From Moringa oleifera (Eukaryota; Streptophyta; Magnoliopsida; Brassicales; Moringaceae), in the NCBI GenBank assembly GCA_021397835.1, contig JAJFZO010000165.1, forward strand, positions 1,674,001 to 1,738,000: a stretch of 64,000 bases of DNA. Reading direction: 5' to 3'. Position numbers and translations under genes: made by a program. Shown piece by piece: positions 24,116-36,869 of the stretch (position 1 is the first letter of the stretch; every line of letters starts with the position of its first letter). The notes beneath the pieces were generated by a model. That model ran no database searches. It saw nothing but the letters and a program-made list of their open reading frames with translations, and was not told where the DNA came from.

Positions 24116-24600
24116 TACCCATTTAGTAAGAGCTTGTATTTACTTAATCGATTGACATATATAAGATTAGATATTATCTATTTTTGTTATAATGCATACT
24201 AAGGTTTAAATTTTTTATATATGCTTGATTTAACAACTCTGAAATATATAGATCATGATTTACTCTGGCTTTTTAGCATATGGTGCTTGTGAATATGACT
24301 ACTGAGACTCTTATGGGGCTTAAAATGGATTAGTTGGAAAATGACATGTGTAGATCACATTTGTAATTTCTATGTTATGCACTCATATTTGATCTATGTC
24401 GTTGATTATATTGGTATTGTGATCGTTGATTGGTATTATTACAAATATAGTAATATTGACAACTTTAATCCTATACTAATGAGATTAATGGACCAAATTG
24501 TGGTTATGGTATTTCTATCATAAAGTGGCATTATTGAGCTCAACTGAGGATATTCACCCGTACGTTACGTGTGGTAGAACATATAGCTCAAATGGGAGAT

Positions 24601-25180
24601 TGTTGGTATTTCTCAAATTTGGGCTTACATGTACATGTAATATGCATAACACGTGGCTTTGCCAATAAATTTTAAGCCCAATAACATGATCTAATACATG
24701 TTGAATAATGAGTTACAAAAAAATCAATAATCTAAGTAATATGGACCAAGGGCATAGAAATACATAACTCATATATGTTGTTAATGATGGGCTGGTAACA
24801 TAATTGAGTATATATATGTAAAAATAAAATAAAAGACAGGATTATAGTCCTTAAAGGGCTGGTAGTTCTAGAAGTTATGAGGAAACTACATAGTAGTTAT
24901 CCAAAGTTACATACAAAAAATGGTAGCTTGTTGTTTTTCTTTTCATCCCATCAAGAAATTACAATATATAGTATTCTCTTCTTGTACCTTTAGTAGATCA
25001 ATCAACCATAGTTATAATGGCTACGAGCATTGATTTAGGTAAGGTTCTTGTAATTTTACATCTATCCTTCATGATCTGTATGATCCAAATATATAAACAC
25101 GATATTTGAAATCTATTTTTGATTTTCTTGTAGTAGATATCAACATATTTATGATAAATTAAACTCTAATATTTCTTTCA
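24601..25180 (+). repeat. 3' LTR of copia element 1
   Basis: Starts TGTTGGTATTTCTC directly after the polypurine run and ends ATTTCTTTCA. Better preserved at its start than the 5' LTR. Confidence 0.87.
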
Positions 25181-27148
25181 CACACCAATTGGATGTTCAA
25201 GGATGAAGTACTTGAGACAAAAGGACTTATATAAGGGGTGGAAGATGCTCGTAATTGCTGCATTTATCTAAAATAAGATATAAAAGATTGAGTGAAGAAA
25301 GCCAACTTGAAACCTTGCACCTTTGTAATTAGAGAAACCTAACTGTTTTAGATCATGGGAAGGCTCCAACCCTTCCATTGACATTTCCTCATTAACAACG
25401 TCAAAGTGATCATCTTCATTTCTGTTCCATTGTAAAAGCAAGAACTGAATATGTTGCTTTGCTTTAAGTTGGCCACCTTGCATTGTCTTGCACCATCCTT
25501 TAAGTATCCAAGATTCTTCATTTTTAGTTCTCTTCTTAGGTTATTGAGTCTATTCAATTCACTAAGACTAGTGCATGTCTTTTATCCACTGATTCCTTAT
25601 GACATATAACTCAACTGGTCACACCTCTAAATCTTTTTAAGGTTCACCATTTTTTTTTTTTGGTTTGTTTTGAGAGGTAAGCTCTTGAGTTTTGAACAAT
25701 CCAAGAATTTGAGCATTTGTAGGTTTTGTAGCTTTTTAATAGAGTAAAAAAAAGTCTGTGACTTTTTAATTCTAGAAAGCTTCGGATACCTCAAGCCTTT
25801 TGACTTATCAACTGAGTTAGGAATACCCAGGAGATTTAAATCACCAACGTCTAATGTTCATAAGCTTCTTGAATTTAAAATTATTGAATAAGAAATTCTT
25901 TATCACTCTTCCTAACTCCTTGAAGAAGCATAAAAAACATTTGAATCTTATTTTTCTTAATTTAGAGGGATGGAATTTGCCATGATGAATCTATTTCAAA
26001 GTCAAATGAGACACAGTGAGTTTTTTTATTAGGAAGAAATTCATTATTTGTCTTCACCATGATGCTTTCTTTCCCCCTAACTAATACTATAAGATCATGC
26101 ATTAAGTCATGCATCTCATAATATGCTATATTGCCCAATTCATCTTTTTTCCATGCCTCGAAGTAAATACCTTTAAGCTCACTTTTTAAAATACTGCATC
26201 CATACTTTATGATGTTGTTTTTTCTGTTAGATCATTCTATAAAACCTTGTGTTATCCAATGACAGATCAAATTTGGCACACCAATTTAATAATATTTTCA
26301 AAAAAAAATATACAATAAATAATGAAAATTTTCAAGTATGATGGGAGGTAATCATAACTCAACTTAAATGTTGGCATAATGTCATTATTTTGTTACTTTA
26401 TTATTGGGAATTCTTCACTTTCAAATGAAGACCGCTCAGTTTTTGAATTTTTTAAATAAAGTAGGAGTCTAGTTGTTCTTATGGCAAGAGCAATGCATGC
26501 ATACTTTCTTATGATCTTCTTTCCTATTTCATTGATTTGTTATTTGGAGTTTCACTTCCTTTAAGTGCAATTCGCTCAACGAGCTCACAAGCTCCTATTT
26601 CTTTTTAAGATTAAAATATATTTTAGTGATGCACTTGTTGCTTTGGCTACCTTTTCATTATGGATAGTTATTAATATCCTTCTTCCTCTTATACCACCCT
26701 TTTAAAATTCTTTCTAAGTCATCCCATGTCTTAGGATCCTCATTCCACACATCATTTAAAATAGGTAAATATCTCTTTCGATCAATTTCTTCTTTAAGGA
26801 ACTTTTGCAACTAGTCCATTCAAGGTTTCCAAGATCTCTATTTGTTGTAAATTTTATTATATTTTCTATAATTCACTTGACTTTAAAAGGATCAAAGACA
26901 CATACCACATTCTAAGCTCAAGGCTCATTTTGACTTTCTCATGTTATAAACAAGTTAAGCAAGTATTATATTTCCCAATCCCTCAATCCTCATAAATGAT
27001 TGAAAAAGGCTCATCAGCATTAGAATCCAATAAAAGCTCGATAATTTCCATTTTATTACCATCCCTCCCAATGACATTGCTGCATAGATATAAGAGTGTG
27101 TTTGCTCCCATTTTTGACTAAAAGCACAGTATTCTATCAAGCCCTATT
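25181..27148 (-). pseudogene. CC-NB-LRR resistance gene, piece 2 (NB-ARC and first LRRs)
   Basis: Minus-strand reading from the high end gives a degenerate P-loop (RIEGLGNIILA in place of GxGGLGKTTLA, about 26960-26995) with LVYN following, kinase-2 LPILNDVWNEDPKTWDDL (about 26720-26775, normally LLVLDDVWN), an RNBS/GLPL region with stops, the MHD-linker segment YEMHDLMHDLIVLV (about 26085-26130), then LRRs including LNNLRRELKMKNLGYLKD (25490-25545) and MEGLEPSHDLKQLGFSNYKG (about 25325-25385). This is the nucleotide-binding switch of an RGA-type CNL. The Lys-Thr-Thr of the P-loop is lost, so it could not bind nucleotide even if translated. Bounded by retrotransposons on both sides. Confidence 0.9.
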
Positions 27149-27395
27149 TATTAGAGTTAGTTAGTTAGTTAAGATAATTAAGCTTACATGTCATGTTAGT
27201 TAGCTTAGTTTAGCTTACAAATCAGTGTATCATTGGATCAAATTGTATATAAATAGCGTAAGCACTAAGCAATAATAGTGTGTATTCAACTTTTTAGTTT
27301 TATAGCTTACTTAATCTCCTTTTGCCCCTATTTTCTGTGTCAATCCTCTGTTTTTCTCTACAATTTATCATTTGTTACTCAACCAAATCTCAGCA
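27149..27395 (+). repeat. 5' LTR of copia element 2
   Basis: 247 bases, aligning to 31439-31702. Contains GTATATAAATAG, a good TATA box for the element, at about 27246. Confidence 0.85.
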
Positions 27396-27407
27396 TGGTA
27401 TCAGAGC
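27396..27407 (+). promoter_or_regulatory. Primer binding site, perfect TGGTATCAGAGC
   Basis: Follows the LTR with no gap; it matches the canonical plant copia initiator tRNA-Met site exactly. Confidence 0.92.
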
Positions 27408-27469
27408 AAATATAACTCATCCGCTCTGATATGTCACTATTGACCTTTTTTCGAACATCTTCTTTCTCT

Positions 27470-30400
27470 TAAATGAAGACTGATCATAACTCTTTTATTT
27501 TTGCATTGTTGTAATTACAACACCAAATTCTACACAATCTGTCAACTCATGTTCCATTCGAAGCTAGCTGACAGTTGATGATCTTTTAAGTCCTTATATC
27601 CTTTATCACTCTAGTAATCCTAAAATTGTTCTTATCATATAGTCTCTCAATAAAGGCAACTATGCATCTTAGAGTAAAGCCAGCATTGTCCCTCTCTCTG
27701 TCAAAAATAAGCTGGGCTTTATCAATTGATCTATTCAAAAACTAGAAGGTACTAATCTTGATGCACTTCACTCTTGGACTTAAAACAACAATATTGTAAT
27801 CTTATGGATTTTGAACTTCATTTCTAAAGAAATCTCTACTAGTCTTATATTTGCTGAGACTGCGCATGAATATGGATAGAACTCCAAGATCGCTTCTAAC
27901 AATGAAATGATCAATGCATTTTTTAACGACAAGATTTGGTACATTTAACATAACAATAAGATTACATTAGTTCTTATTACACTAAATTGAAAATTATCCA
28001 AGAAGAATTGAATAATTATAGGCCTATATGTACATGTGGGAAATGCAGTTATGGTGGAGTAAAAGATATCACTTCTTACCTTCAAACGGAATATGTGATG
28101 TCATTTCTTATGGGGTTACATGACTCATATACTTATGTATGTAGCCAATTGCTACTAATGGATCCTATACCCCTTATAAATATGGTTTTTACACTAATCA
28201 TTCAAGAAAAGCAACAAAAAAAGATCGATGTCAATGTTTCTAATGTTATTGACCAATCCAACATGATGATCTTTACTGCTAGAACTAATAATAGGTAAAA
28301 GCAGTCATATAGTTCAAACACTCAATCTAGCAATTTTAAAGGACAAAAGAAAGGTCAGTCATACGTTGCTCACTGTAAGATTCATGGTCATATAGTTAAT
28401 AGATATTGTAAAATCCATGGATATCCACTTGGATACAAGTTAAAAGGTGCAGATAGCAATTGCTCTCATAATGCAATAGTAGTCCCTCCAGCAATCAAGG
28501 AAAATCAATTGCCCATATCTACATCAAATGACCAGGGCATATTAAACAATTTCTTCCAATTTCTTAATGGTAATTAATGTCAATAACTCTTGAACAGGCT
28601 TTGACAACATATAAATTCAGCATTACAGCCTCCATTTGAACAGAAAACTATAGCCACTGCTCATACTGCAGGTATTTATTTTTCTATCTCCCGTAACTAA
28701 AATTTTTCTCTAATGTGTCACTGGATTTTTGACTCGGGGGCTAGTAGACACATTTACTCTTTAGTAGCAAATTGATAAATTCAAAACCATTAGTGAATGT
28801 CATGGTCGTCTTATCTAATCATAATAGCATTCTAATTCATTATCTTGATACTATTGAGCTCAATCCTCCTTTGATAGTTGAAGATGTCTTGTTTGTACCT
28901 TAATTTCAATTCAATTTACTCTCAATCGACGCACCTACTACTAGATCTACAATTACAATTAGTTTTTTACCTAATTATTTTGTTACTTAGGATGTCGACA
29001 GTAACAAGATGATTGGCAAGCGTAAAAGAATTCAAGGCTTTATGTATTAGTTGTTGAGAACCACATTATCACAAGTTATATGAATAAAGTGTCAGTGCAT
29101 ACTTGGAATAATAGGCTTGGATATCCATCCACCAGAAGACAATAACTCTTACCAAAGAACTTGATTTTTTGGTACTATTGATTTTGGCTACGATGGACCT
29201 TGTTATATTTATTCATTGACCAAATAAAGACATCTATTTTTTGAGTCTCATAATCATGTGTCTAAGTCTCTATTTATCTTGTTATCTTGTGATATTTGGG
29301 GCCCTTATAATAACATTTCTCACATTGGTTTTTGACATTTTCTCACTCTAGTTGATCATACTCGGTTTATATGGATATACCTTCTTGAGCAGAAGTTAGA
29401 TGTCCAGCAAATTATTCCCAGATTCTTCAAAATGATTAAAACCTAATTTAACACAAAAATTAAAGGTTTAAGGTCTGATAATGCCATGGTGTTCTACACC
29501 AATTTTATTGTGTGGAGAGGCCTTAACAAAATTCAGTTGTTGAATGAAAACATTAACATCTTTTGAGTGTGGCACAAGCATTTTATTTTTAGTCTAGGAT
29601 TCCTTTGAAAATTTAGACAGAATGTGTTTTGACAACAACATATATCATTAACCGCACTCTTGCTCTTTTGCTTAGGGATAGAACTCCTTTTAAACTTCTG
29701 TACAATGCCAATGTGGATTATTCTCATTTAGGGTATTTAGTTGCCTAGCATTTGCTACAAAACTCGCTGAGTGATGAACCAACATTGCTCTACGTTGTCA
29801 CTTTTATGTGTTTCTTGGTTATCACCCAAGAGTGAAGGGCTGTAGACTTTATGACTTTCAAATCTAGTAGTTATTCATCTCTAGAGTTGTTTGTCATAAA
29901 GAGATGTCTCCCTTCCATGATGTTGTCAATGCTAAAGACTTGACTGATCCTTTTTTGGATCTTGTGCTGCCATTTTCTTCTCATTCTGATCTACTTTGGG
30001 ATAATCAATATGGTAGCCAATTACAAAAAAATTATCCAACCTTAATGCTCTGAGTTTTGATCTTATTATTTAGCAACTAGTTGAGCCTCTAGTAGATTCT
30101 AATCATTATCTGCTAGCCATACCTCCTAGGTGGACAAAGTGAGTCTTTTAACCTCCTTCTCATCTTTGGGACTATAATCGTGTACTATTGAATCAAGTTT
30201 CAGGGAATGTTTCCTCTACATTATATCCCTTACAATAAGTACCCTCTTATGACTCTTTATCTACATAGTACAAGAACTTTATTCTTTTTATACGTGCCAA
30301 TTATGAGCCATAATTTTATCACCAGACAGTTCGTTATCTAGAATAGTAAGTAGCTACACAAACAGAACTTGAGGCTTTGGAACAAAACAACACCTAGATA

Positions 30401-31438
30401 TGACTTCCCTTCCTCTAAGTGCATATACTATTTGATGGAAGTGAGTTTTCAAAACAAAATATAATTCAAATAGCTCAATGGATTGACATAAAGCACGTCT
30501 TATTGCCAAAGGATATACACAGCGGGAAGGATTAAACCTTCTTGAAACATTTTCTTTAGTTGCCAAATTTTTCACAATAAAGGTGCTATTGGCATTAGCT
30601 AGCAAAAAGCACTGGGATTTGGTTTAACTAGACATCAACAATGCTTTTCTTAATAGTGATCTCTTTGATAAAGTATATATGGATTTACCTCCAGGATACT
30701 CTATAAAATTATCTCCAAGCCTTTGATGGTATTCCTTTCTCTGATCCATCTGCCTATCATGGATTGATTGGACATATTTTATACCTTACTCTTACAGGAT
30801 CAGATATTACTTTTGCGGTTCATGCTCTCGTTCAGTTCATGACTCAGTCTTATCATTCTTATCTTAAAATAGCACACCATATACTTTGAAACTCTAAGAA
30901 ATCTTTAGGGTTCACCCTCTATTTTTTGTTCAACTTCTCTTCATTCTAGTTGAAAGCCTCTTTTTACTTTAATTTGGGTTGCTTGTGTTAATACATGTAG
31001 ATCTACCATAGATTCTATGTTTTTCTTAGTGATTCTTTGATTTCTTAGTAAACAAAAAAGCAATCCACTGTGTCCCAAAGCTCTACTAAAGTGGAATATT
31101 GAGCCATGGAAGTCATCACCATTGAAATGGATTGGCTTCATCAACTACTCAAAGATCTTTAAGTTCTTGTCCCTCTTTTGGCAATACTAGTTTGTGATAA
31201 TCAGGTTGTGATACATATAGCTTCTAATCTTTTTTTTTTCACAAATGCACTAAAAATATAGAAATTAATTGTCACGCTTTTTAGTATCTTGTTCTTGCGG
31301 GTAACATCAAGGTTATGCCGATTCATTCATCTCATCAACTTATAGATGTGTTTACTAAGCCTCTACGTTTTGCTCTCATTTTCTAAATTTTTTCCAAGAT
31401 GGCTATGAAAAATATTCACTATCCATCTTGAAAGGGAC
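27470..31438 (+). pseudogene. Copia gag-pol of element 2, internally deleted
   Basis: Recognisable parts: gag (UBN2-like) with EELNNYRPICTCGKCSYGG and the TEYVMSFLMGLHDSYT block (27997-28135), a knuckle-like YCKIHGYPLGYK (28406-28440), protease HWIFDSGASRHI (about 28720-28755, catalytic DSG intact), integrase remnants (LVDHTRFIWIYLLEQK, about 29350-29400), RT entry LDINNAFLNSDLFDKVYMDL (30632-30690), a deletion removing the YVDD palm, then RNase H (SSTKVEY..AMEV, about 31083) and the tail VFTKPLRFAL (31349-31378). Stops are frequent. The gag block 27987-28298 remains open for 103 codons. Confidence 0.82.
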
Positions 31439-31702
31439 TATTAGAGTTAGTTAATTAAGATAGTTATGCTTACAAGTCATGTTAGTTCAGTTACAGGCTT
31501 ACATGTTTGTGTATCATTGGATCAGATTGCATATAAATAGTGTACGCATAAAGCTATGACAATGGGTATGAAACTCTTTAGTCTTGTAGTTTATTCAACT
31601 TTTTAGATTTATAGTTTACTTACTCTCTATTTTCCCCTGTTTTCAATGCCAATCCTCTCTCTTTAACATTTATCATTTTTGGTACTCAACCAAATCTCAA
31701 CA
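31439..31702 (+). repeat. 3' LTR of copia element 2
   Basis: 264 bases; the pair differs by small indels and substitutions throughout, indicating an old insertion. Confidence 0.85.
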
Positions 31703-32115
31703 CTTCTGTAAATGGAATCCAACTCTATCTTTGTAATGGCATCTAGTCTTGTCCTAAGGGCCCTAATTTTGTTATCCATCTTAATGCCATAAGCAAACTA
31801 GTTAGAGCTAGAGAAAAGGAGGGATACTTGTTTTGCCTTCTCATTTCACTCATCAATCATCGTTGTAAGGCTTTAGTGGAGAAATCATCCAATAAGTCAT
31901 CTGCATCATACATAGCATCTTTTAGCCTCCCAAGTCAAACTCCAACTTGCTTAATTTGCTCATGCTGCTTCTCTACATCCAAAAGCATCGCTTTAATAAT
32001 GCAAATGGTGTTATTCAGTTCTTCAAGCTTATCTTTAGCACTCCATCACAATTCATTCTCTTAAACGACATGGGCTAACTTCTTGATGAGCTCTGCAACA
32101 ATTTTGCATACACCA
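31703..32115 (-). pseudogene. CC-NB-LRR resistance gene, piece 1 (N-terminal coiled coil, Rx_N)
   Basis: Minus strand reads CKIVAELIKKLAHVV, stop, ENEL, stop, WSAKDKLEELNNTICIIKAM, LLDVEKQHEQIKQVGV, stop, LGRLKDAMYDADDLLDDFST, an order typical of the Rx N-terminal four-helix domain, including the ..YDADDLLDDF.. (EDVID-like) motif. Three or four stops are present and no clear ATG precedes it, so the start is lost or lies just beyond 32115. It joins piece 2 across the 27149-31702 insertion. The intact domain would mediate CNL oligomerisation. Confidence 0.88.
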
Positions 32116-32126
32116 TTATCAATTAT

Positions 32127-32420
32127 CTAATAACAGCTTATAAATAAACTCAAAGTGTTTAAGATTTGTGAAAGGAAGCCTAGGTTGCAGCAACGTACAT
32201 CTTGTTTAGCTTTAAATTGTTTGTGGTCATCAAGTGCTGCTCTTCCATCTTTTATTGCTTTCAAAAATTCATCCACCGACTTTTCATCCTTATTTATTGC
32301 TAGTGGTGTGACAAACAAGTTTGCTTGCAAAGTCTTTGATAAGGCAGACACCTATGAGATCATTTTGTCTAAAAGTAACTTTTTATCCCCCAACACCTTC
32401 TATGACTATATTGTAATAAA
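32127..32420 (-). other. Unidentified coding-like stretch upstream of the CNL pseudogene
   Basis: The minus strand has a 74-codon frame beginning MSALSKTLQANLFVTPLAIN and containing KSVDEFLKAIKDGRAALDDH; the same frame extends upstream (GDKKLLLDKM) past one TAG. Composition looks protein-like and better than the overlapping plus-strand frame (32155-32499). I do not recognise it. It could be a separate small gene remnant or an exon of another gene. Confidence 0.35.
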
Positions 32421-32499
32421 GGCTTTACCTATCGCCTTATTTGTTGCAAAAGGAAAACTCAATTATGGCACACTAATCTATATATTAGAGACTTCTTAA

Positions 32500-33560
32500 T
32501 TCAATGTGGATGTCAAATGCTAGTTACCATAGGAAGTAAATAAAAATGTTAGTGTTAATAAATTCTTGATTTTAGATATCTACTTAGGTTTGACACCAAG
32601 AACAAGCTAATGTGATACACAGGCAGAATCAATTAGTCTTAAAGAGTGATTTAATCAAAAACCAATGTTAGCATTTGACATATACAGATGGATTTATGTT
32701 TTTTATATCCTAATTGATTGAATACTAAAGTTGAATCGAAATATATTAAAATTTATCCATATTATCATGAAATGATAAAATCTTTAGACTAATCAAAATT
32801 TTGGTATGCAAATCTTTCAAATCTTAATACTTTTACTATGTGAACAATGCTTTTAACTCTTCATTAGTATCTATGACTCAAAGTAGTTAGTAGTGGAAAG
32901 CCATAACTATTTACACAGAAGTTAAGCTTTGGATGAGTAAAACAATCCAAATTGATCAGCTTTCACTACATTGTGATGTTACTTGAAAATTGCTTGGATT
33001 GTGCTTGGTAAAAACGGAGAGAAATCTTTTTAATGTTATTTGAATGAATTAAATTTGCAAGAAAAATGATGGTCAAGCGATATCATTAAGTGATCATGAT
33101 ATCTTTTGATGTTCAAGTCAATGGATATTTTACAGAGCTTAACTTGAAAAAGAGAGCTTGAGAAGGGCTTACTTCGGTTGCTTTTTTTATATATTGGTCA
33201 AATAATATATTCATAATTTTATCTTGCTAAACTTGGTTTAACCTAGGTAAGAGTGATGTTGACTCATCCTAATCATGGACAAAGTCGTTACTCTATATGG
33301 TTTCTACCACCATCTTATTTACACGATATCTTTATCATGATATCTCATTATTTGTTGTGCTTATATGTAGCTACCACACAAAGATCTGGTAGCTCTTCTT
33401 GTTGACATTAGGTAACTTGCTATGTTGATACCTTTTAGCCTTTCAAGGGTTATTGACTTTTTGCCATGCGGTCAGCTCCCTTAGGGAACGTGTTCATCTT
33501 AGGTTTGTCAATGATAGTAAGCACGTCTTATAACATTCTAGAGCCATATATGACTATGTC
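32500..33560. other. No recognised feature
   Basis: AT-rich with no domain or repeat seen. It may include the 5' LTR and leader of the gypsy element that follows, but no LTR pair was established. Confidence 0.35.
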
Positions 33561-36060
33561 TATGGTAGAAAAGGAAGCGCAGAAGGAAGAAGGGCTACTA
33601 AGCCCATCTTGGTGCTAGATCTGGATAATCCATTTGAGACAGAGAAATTAAGGATTTGAAATGTTATTAACCAAGAGCTTCTAGCAAAGGTTCAACATTT
33701 GACAGAGAAAATCCAAACATTCATACAAGAGAGGGAGGTTGTTAGGATTGATATGCTAAACTTAGCTTTTATAGGGACTCATATTACCACCAAAGTTCAA
33801 AGCACCTAAATTTGAAAAAAATAATGGAACTAAGTTCTCGTACCTATTTAAAAATGTATATACACAAAATGCATAAGTATGGGTTGAGCCAAAAATTACT
33901 TATCCATTGCTTTATGGATAGCTTGAAAGATGAGCCACTGGAGTGACACACGAGCTTGATGTCCTCTAAGATCCAATGTTAGAAGGACCTAAGTAATGCA
34001 TTCCTCATTCATTACCAACAATGGAGTTGTTAGGTCCTAATTGAGTTACAATCCAAACATGTTCAAAAGGAACGATGAACACTTCCAAGAGTTAGCTACT
34101 TAAAGGTGCGGAATAATACCGTAAGTGCACTAGCTTTGACAGAATCAGTATTCTCTCAATTATTTTTTGTAGACACTAAAAGTCGCATTTTACACTCATA
34201 TATCTCTATTGCTAGTGAAAAGTTCACAAGGATTATCCACATGGTCGAGGCCAGTGAAAATTCTCTTCAAACCAAACAATTAGATGATCCTACTATTAAA
34301 AGACCATAACTAGTGAAAAAGCAATAGGGCAAGACAAACTATATAGCACAAAAAAGCCTTCAAACAACATAACAACACTAAATTAAAAAGAGGGAATAAC
34401 ATTCCTTAACTAATATTAGTCACCTACAAGAGTCTCATAGACCTCTAGTCTTAATATCATGGAAATTCCATAACTCATAGTGGCCAAACCACAACAAAAT
34501 CAAAATCCTGTTGATGATGATAGGCAATAAAAAGAGAGGAAAAAAGTCCTAATCAAGTTGATCCTAATACCTTGTGAGGAGTTATACTCATAGCTACTTG
34601 AGCAAAAACTCGTGGCACGGAGATATTTCAAACCTTAATAAGCGTCATACCTGCGATGGTACAACCATATAGTAACATACTGATATCAATTTATTCTTGT
34701 GTGACATAATATCAAAAATTGCCTTGCATTTAAATATAAAGTTAAGACATTAATAGATGTAAGGCTGCTAAGCTTCAAATAAGATAACAATCCTAATGTA
34801 GCCAATAATCCTTTGTCAGCCCATAACCAATATCAAGTCAACATGTTAAAGTTATATAGGGAAGTAATGATTGTAAAATGAGCACAAACCCTTTGTTGTT
34901 AAGATCATGGTCCAGCCAAAATATCACAAAGGATTTATCCAAGGGTAATGCAAAAGAAAAACCTATAGCGCTAGTGACTAAAACACCCAACCCATTCCCT
35001 TAAAAAAAGTCGCATGTATTTCCTTCGGAAATATCAATTTAAGAATACTCCAATAAACACTAAAGAAGTCAGCAACATAATTAGAGCAGGTCATATGACC
35101 TCTAAGGGTAGATACTTTGATCTTACCAAACCAAAGAGCGTGATATTCAAGGTAAGGGTAATAAAGAAGAATAAAACAACTCTTGAAAAGGCTGAAAAGA
35201 TAAGGAAAGAAAAGAAAAAAAAATGGAGAAATGGGATGGTGTTAACGTAGTAATAAAACAAAAAGCTACAGAGTTCTTAAAGTTCATAAAGAATGGTGAC
35301 TACAACATTATTGACCAATTATCTAGCAAAGATATCAATGTTGTCACTAATATTTAGTTTGAAACTCCATAGAGAAATCTTAATGAATGTCCTTAAAAAT
35401 GTTTATGTCCCTTACCAGATTTCAACAGAGAAGATAAAAGGTATATCCAATTACATCATCACACATAATTTTATCACTTTTTTGGATGATGATTTATTGT
35501 TTGTCAGGCGATGTTCAATGAAAGCTTTGTACATCAACACTACGTATAAGGGACATACAATTTTTTGAGTATTAATTGATAATGGATCTTCTCTAAACAT
35601 GATGCCAAGATGCACCCTAAATAGGCTTCTAGTTGAACTAAGTCATATTAGATATAATCCTATGTGGTCAAAGCCTTTGATGGGGGAAAGACAAAGATGC
35701 AAGATTCAACCAATCTAGAAATGAAGATTGGCCCATGAGTTAACAACATTAAATTTTAAGCAATGAACATCAGACCATTGTTCAATATTCATTTTGGGAG
35801 ATCTTGGATTAATGCTACAGAGGTAGTATCATCAACCCTGCAGCAGAAGGTTAATCTTATTGTGGAAGTCAATTTAGTGATAATTAATAGGGAGGAAGAT
35901 ATGATTACTTTCACATCATTGTCGATACCTAAATTTTGCCTTCATTACAAATCTAAAGCAAAAGAGCCACTTTCATTCTGTAGCCTAAAGAGTAACATGT
36001 TTTTTACGTGACTTTTAGTATACTATAGAAAAAAATGCTTGAAAAGGGTATGATGATGGA
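33560..36060 (+). pseudogene. Ty3/gypsy gag and protease remnants
   Basis: Plus-strand gag signature LPPKFKAPKFEKNNGTK (about 33788-33838), followed by a decayed LLIHCF..SLK..W.. capsid segment and a MFKRNDEHFQELAT block (about 34056-34100). Downstream a Lys/Glu-rich linker (35014-35250), ISMLSLIFSLKLHREILMNV (about 35330-35390), YVPYQISTEKIKGISNYI (35405-35458) and LIDNGSSLNMMPRCTLNRL (35572-35628) mark the pepsin-like protease region, and SIFILGDLGLMLQ (about 35788) the loop that normally reads LLGRPWI. RT, RNase H and integrase are not found after 36060. Frequent stops make it inactive. Confidence 0.75.
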
Positions 36061-36265
36061 AAAACTAGATTTTTAGAGAAACTCAACGAACATGACTAAG
36101 TTATGTAGATTCTCATTTAAGGTATTGCCAAAATACCATTGGAAGACTTTACCTTCAAAAGCACCCAAATAAAGTTTCTCTAGATTGAAATGGTTACTTT
36201 TGAACTAGGTTTTGTATAAATCTGGCAAAGGTTGAAAGATGCAAATATGATTTAATTGCCATTAG
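36061..36265 (+). other. Gypsy-derived tail without recognised coding
   Basis: Continues from the protease region but no RT motif could be read. Confidence 0.3.
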
Positions 36266-36560
36266 GCTAAACTCAATATTTTCATCTTAAGATTAGGATT
36301 AACCTAAGGTGAAGAGTTTTCTTAAATTGAGATTAAGCTAAGGTTGGAAGTCTTTCAAGATCGAGATTAAACTAAGGTTAGGAGTCTTCTCAAATTAAGA
36401 ATTTTCTTAAATGTGGGTTTGAAGAAGAATACCTAAATCAAGATTTCCTTTAAACTAAGATTGAGAGTTTTTGCTATATTGTTGTTTAAAGTTAGGAATT
36501 AAGAGCGAGATCAAAAATTTTCTTACATCATGACTTAAAAAATCAAAATCAAAATTAGAA
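36266..36560 (+). repeat. Degenerate tandem repeat (about 50 bp)
   Basis: Variants of GAGATTAAACTAAGGTTAGGAGTCTT(C/T)TCAAAT recur about five times. Such short arrays are common in noncoding parts of plant gypsy elements. Confidence 0.6.
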
Positions 36561-36869
36561 AACTTTTAGGGTGTCTTATCTTCGGAATCAAGTTTGAGAG
36601 TTACTTTATTATCAGTTTTTGAAGATCAATACCATCTCTAATGGAATTTTCCATCTTTGAGGAATTCATTGCAGCACAATCCAAGATTGGGTTTCTTCAT
36701 ATCATTAAGGCTTAATAATTCAAAATTGAGATAAAATTTTTTTCCATTAAGTCCAGGATTGGGGTTCTCCCATCATTGAAATTTAAATTTCAAAGTTTAA
36801 ATCAAGAATCATAGTTGCAATAAGAGAGCACTCTTCTAGAAAGGGTCAACATGTCAATAGATCTACACA

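Larger units (their letters stand above)
18237..25180 (+). mobile_element. Ty1/copia retrotransposon (6.9 kb) inserted in the CNL pseudogene
   Basis: A full LTR-to-LTR structure: 5' LTR 18237-18825, primer binding site, about 1.2 kb leader, gag, protease, integrase, RT, RNase H, polypurine tract (AATGGGAGAT at 24591) and 3' LTR 24601-25180. The LTRs are alignable but have diverged at many positions, mostly transitions, so the insertion is old. The five bases outside do not match (CTTAA left, CACAC right), so no target duplication remains visible. It lies antisense to the resistance gene it splits. Confidence 0.88.
27149..31702 (+). mobile_element. Ty1/copia retrotransposon (4.55 kb) between CC and NB-ARC of the CNL pseudogene
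   Basis: 5' LTR 27149-27395, PBS directly adjoining, gag, protease, integrase part, residual RT, RNase H, polypurine run AAAGGGAC (31431) and 3' LTR 31439-31702. Both LTRs begin TATTAGAGTTAG (a changed TG) and end TCTCA(G/A)CA. Flanking pentamers CTATT and CTTCT agree at three of five places and could be a decayed target duplication. Compared with complete copia elements the RT core is deleted. Confidence 0.87.

Noticed and set aside
18237..25180. A target-site duplication for copia element 1
   Set aside because: CTTAA and CACAC do not match; the element is called from its LTR pair, PBS and pol order only.
25181..27148. A functional NB-LRR gene on the minus strand
   Set aside because: The P-loop has lost its GKTT residues, stops occur in every domain and two retrotransposons divide it.
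30354..30605. An 83-codon minus-strand frame
   Set aside because: Antisense shadow of the copia RT region; the plus strand carries the recognised pol order.
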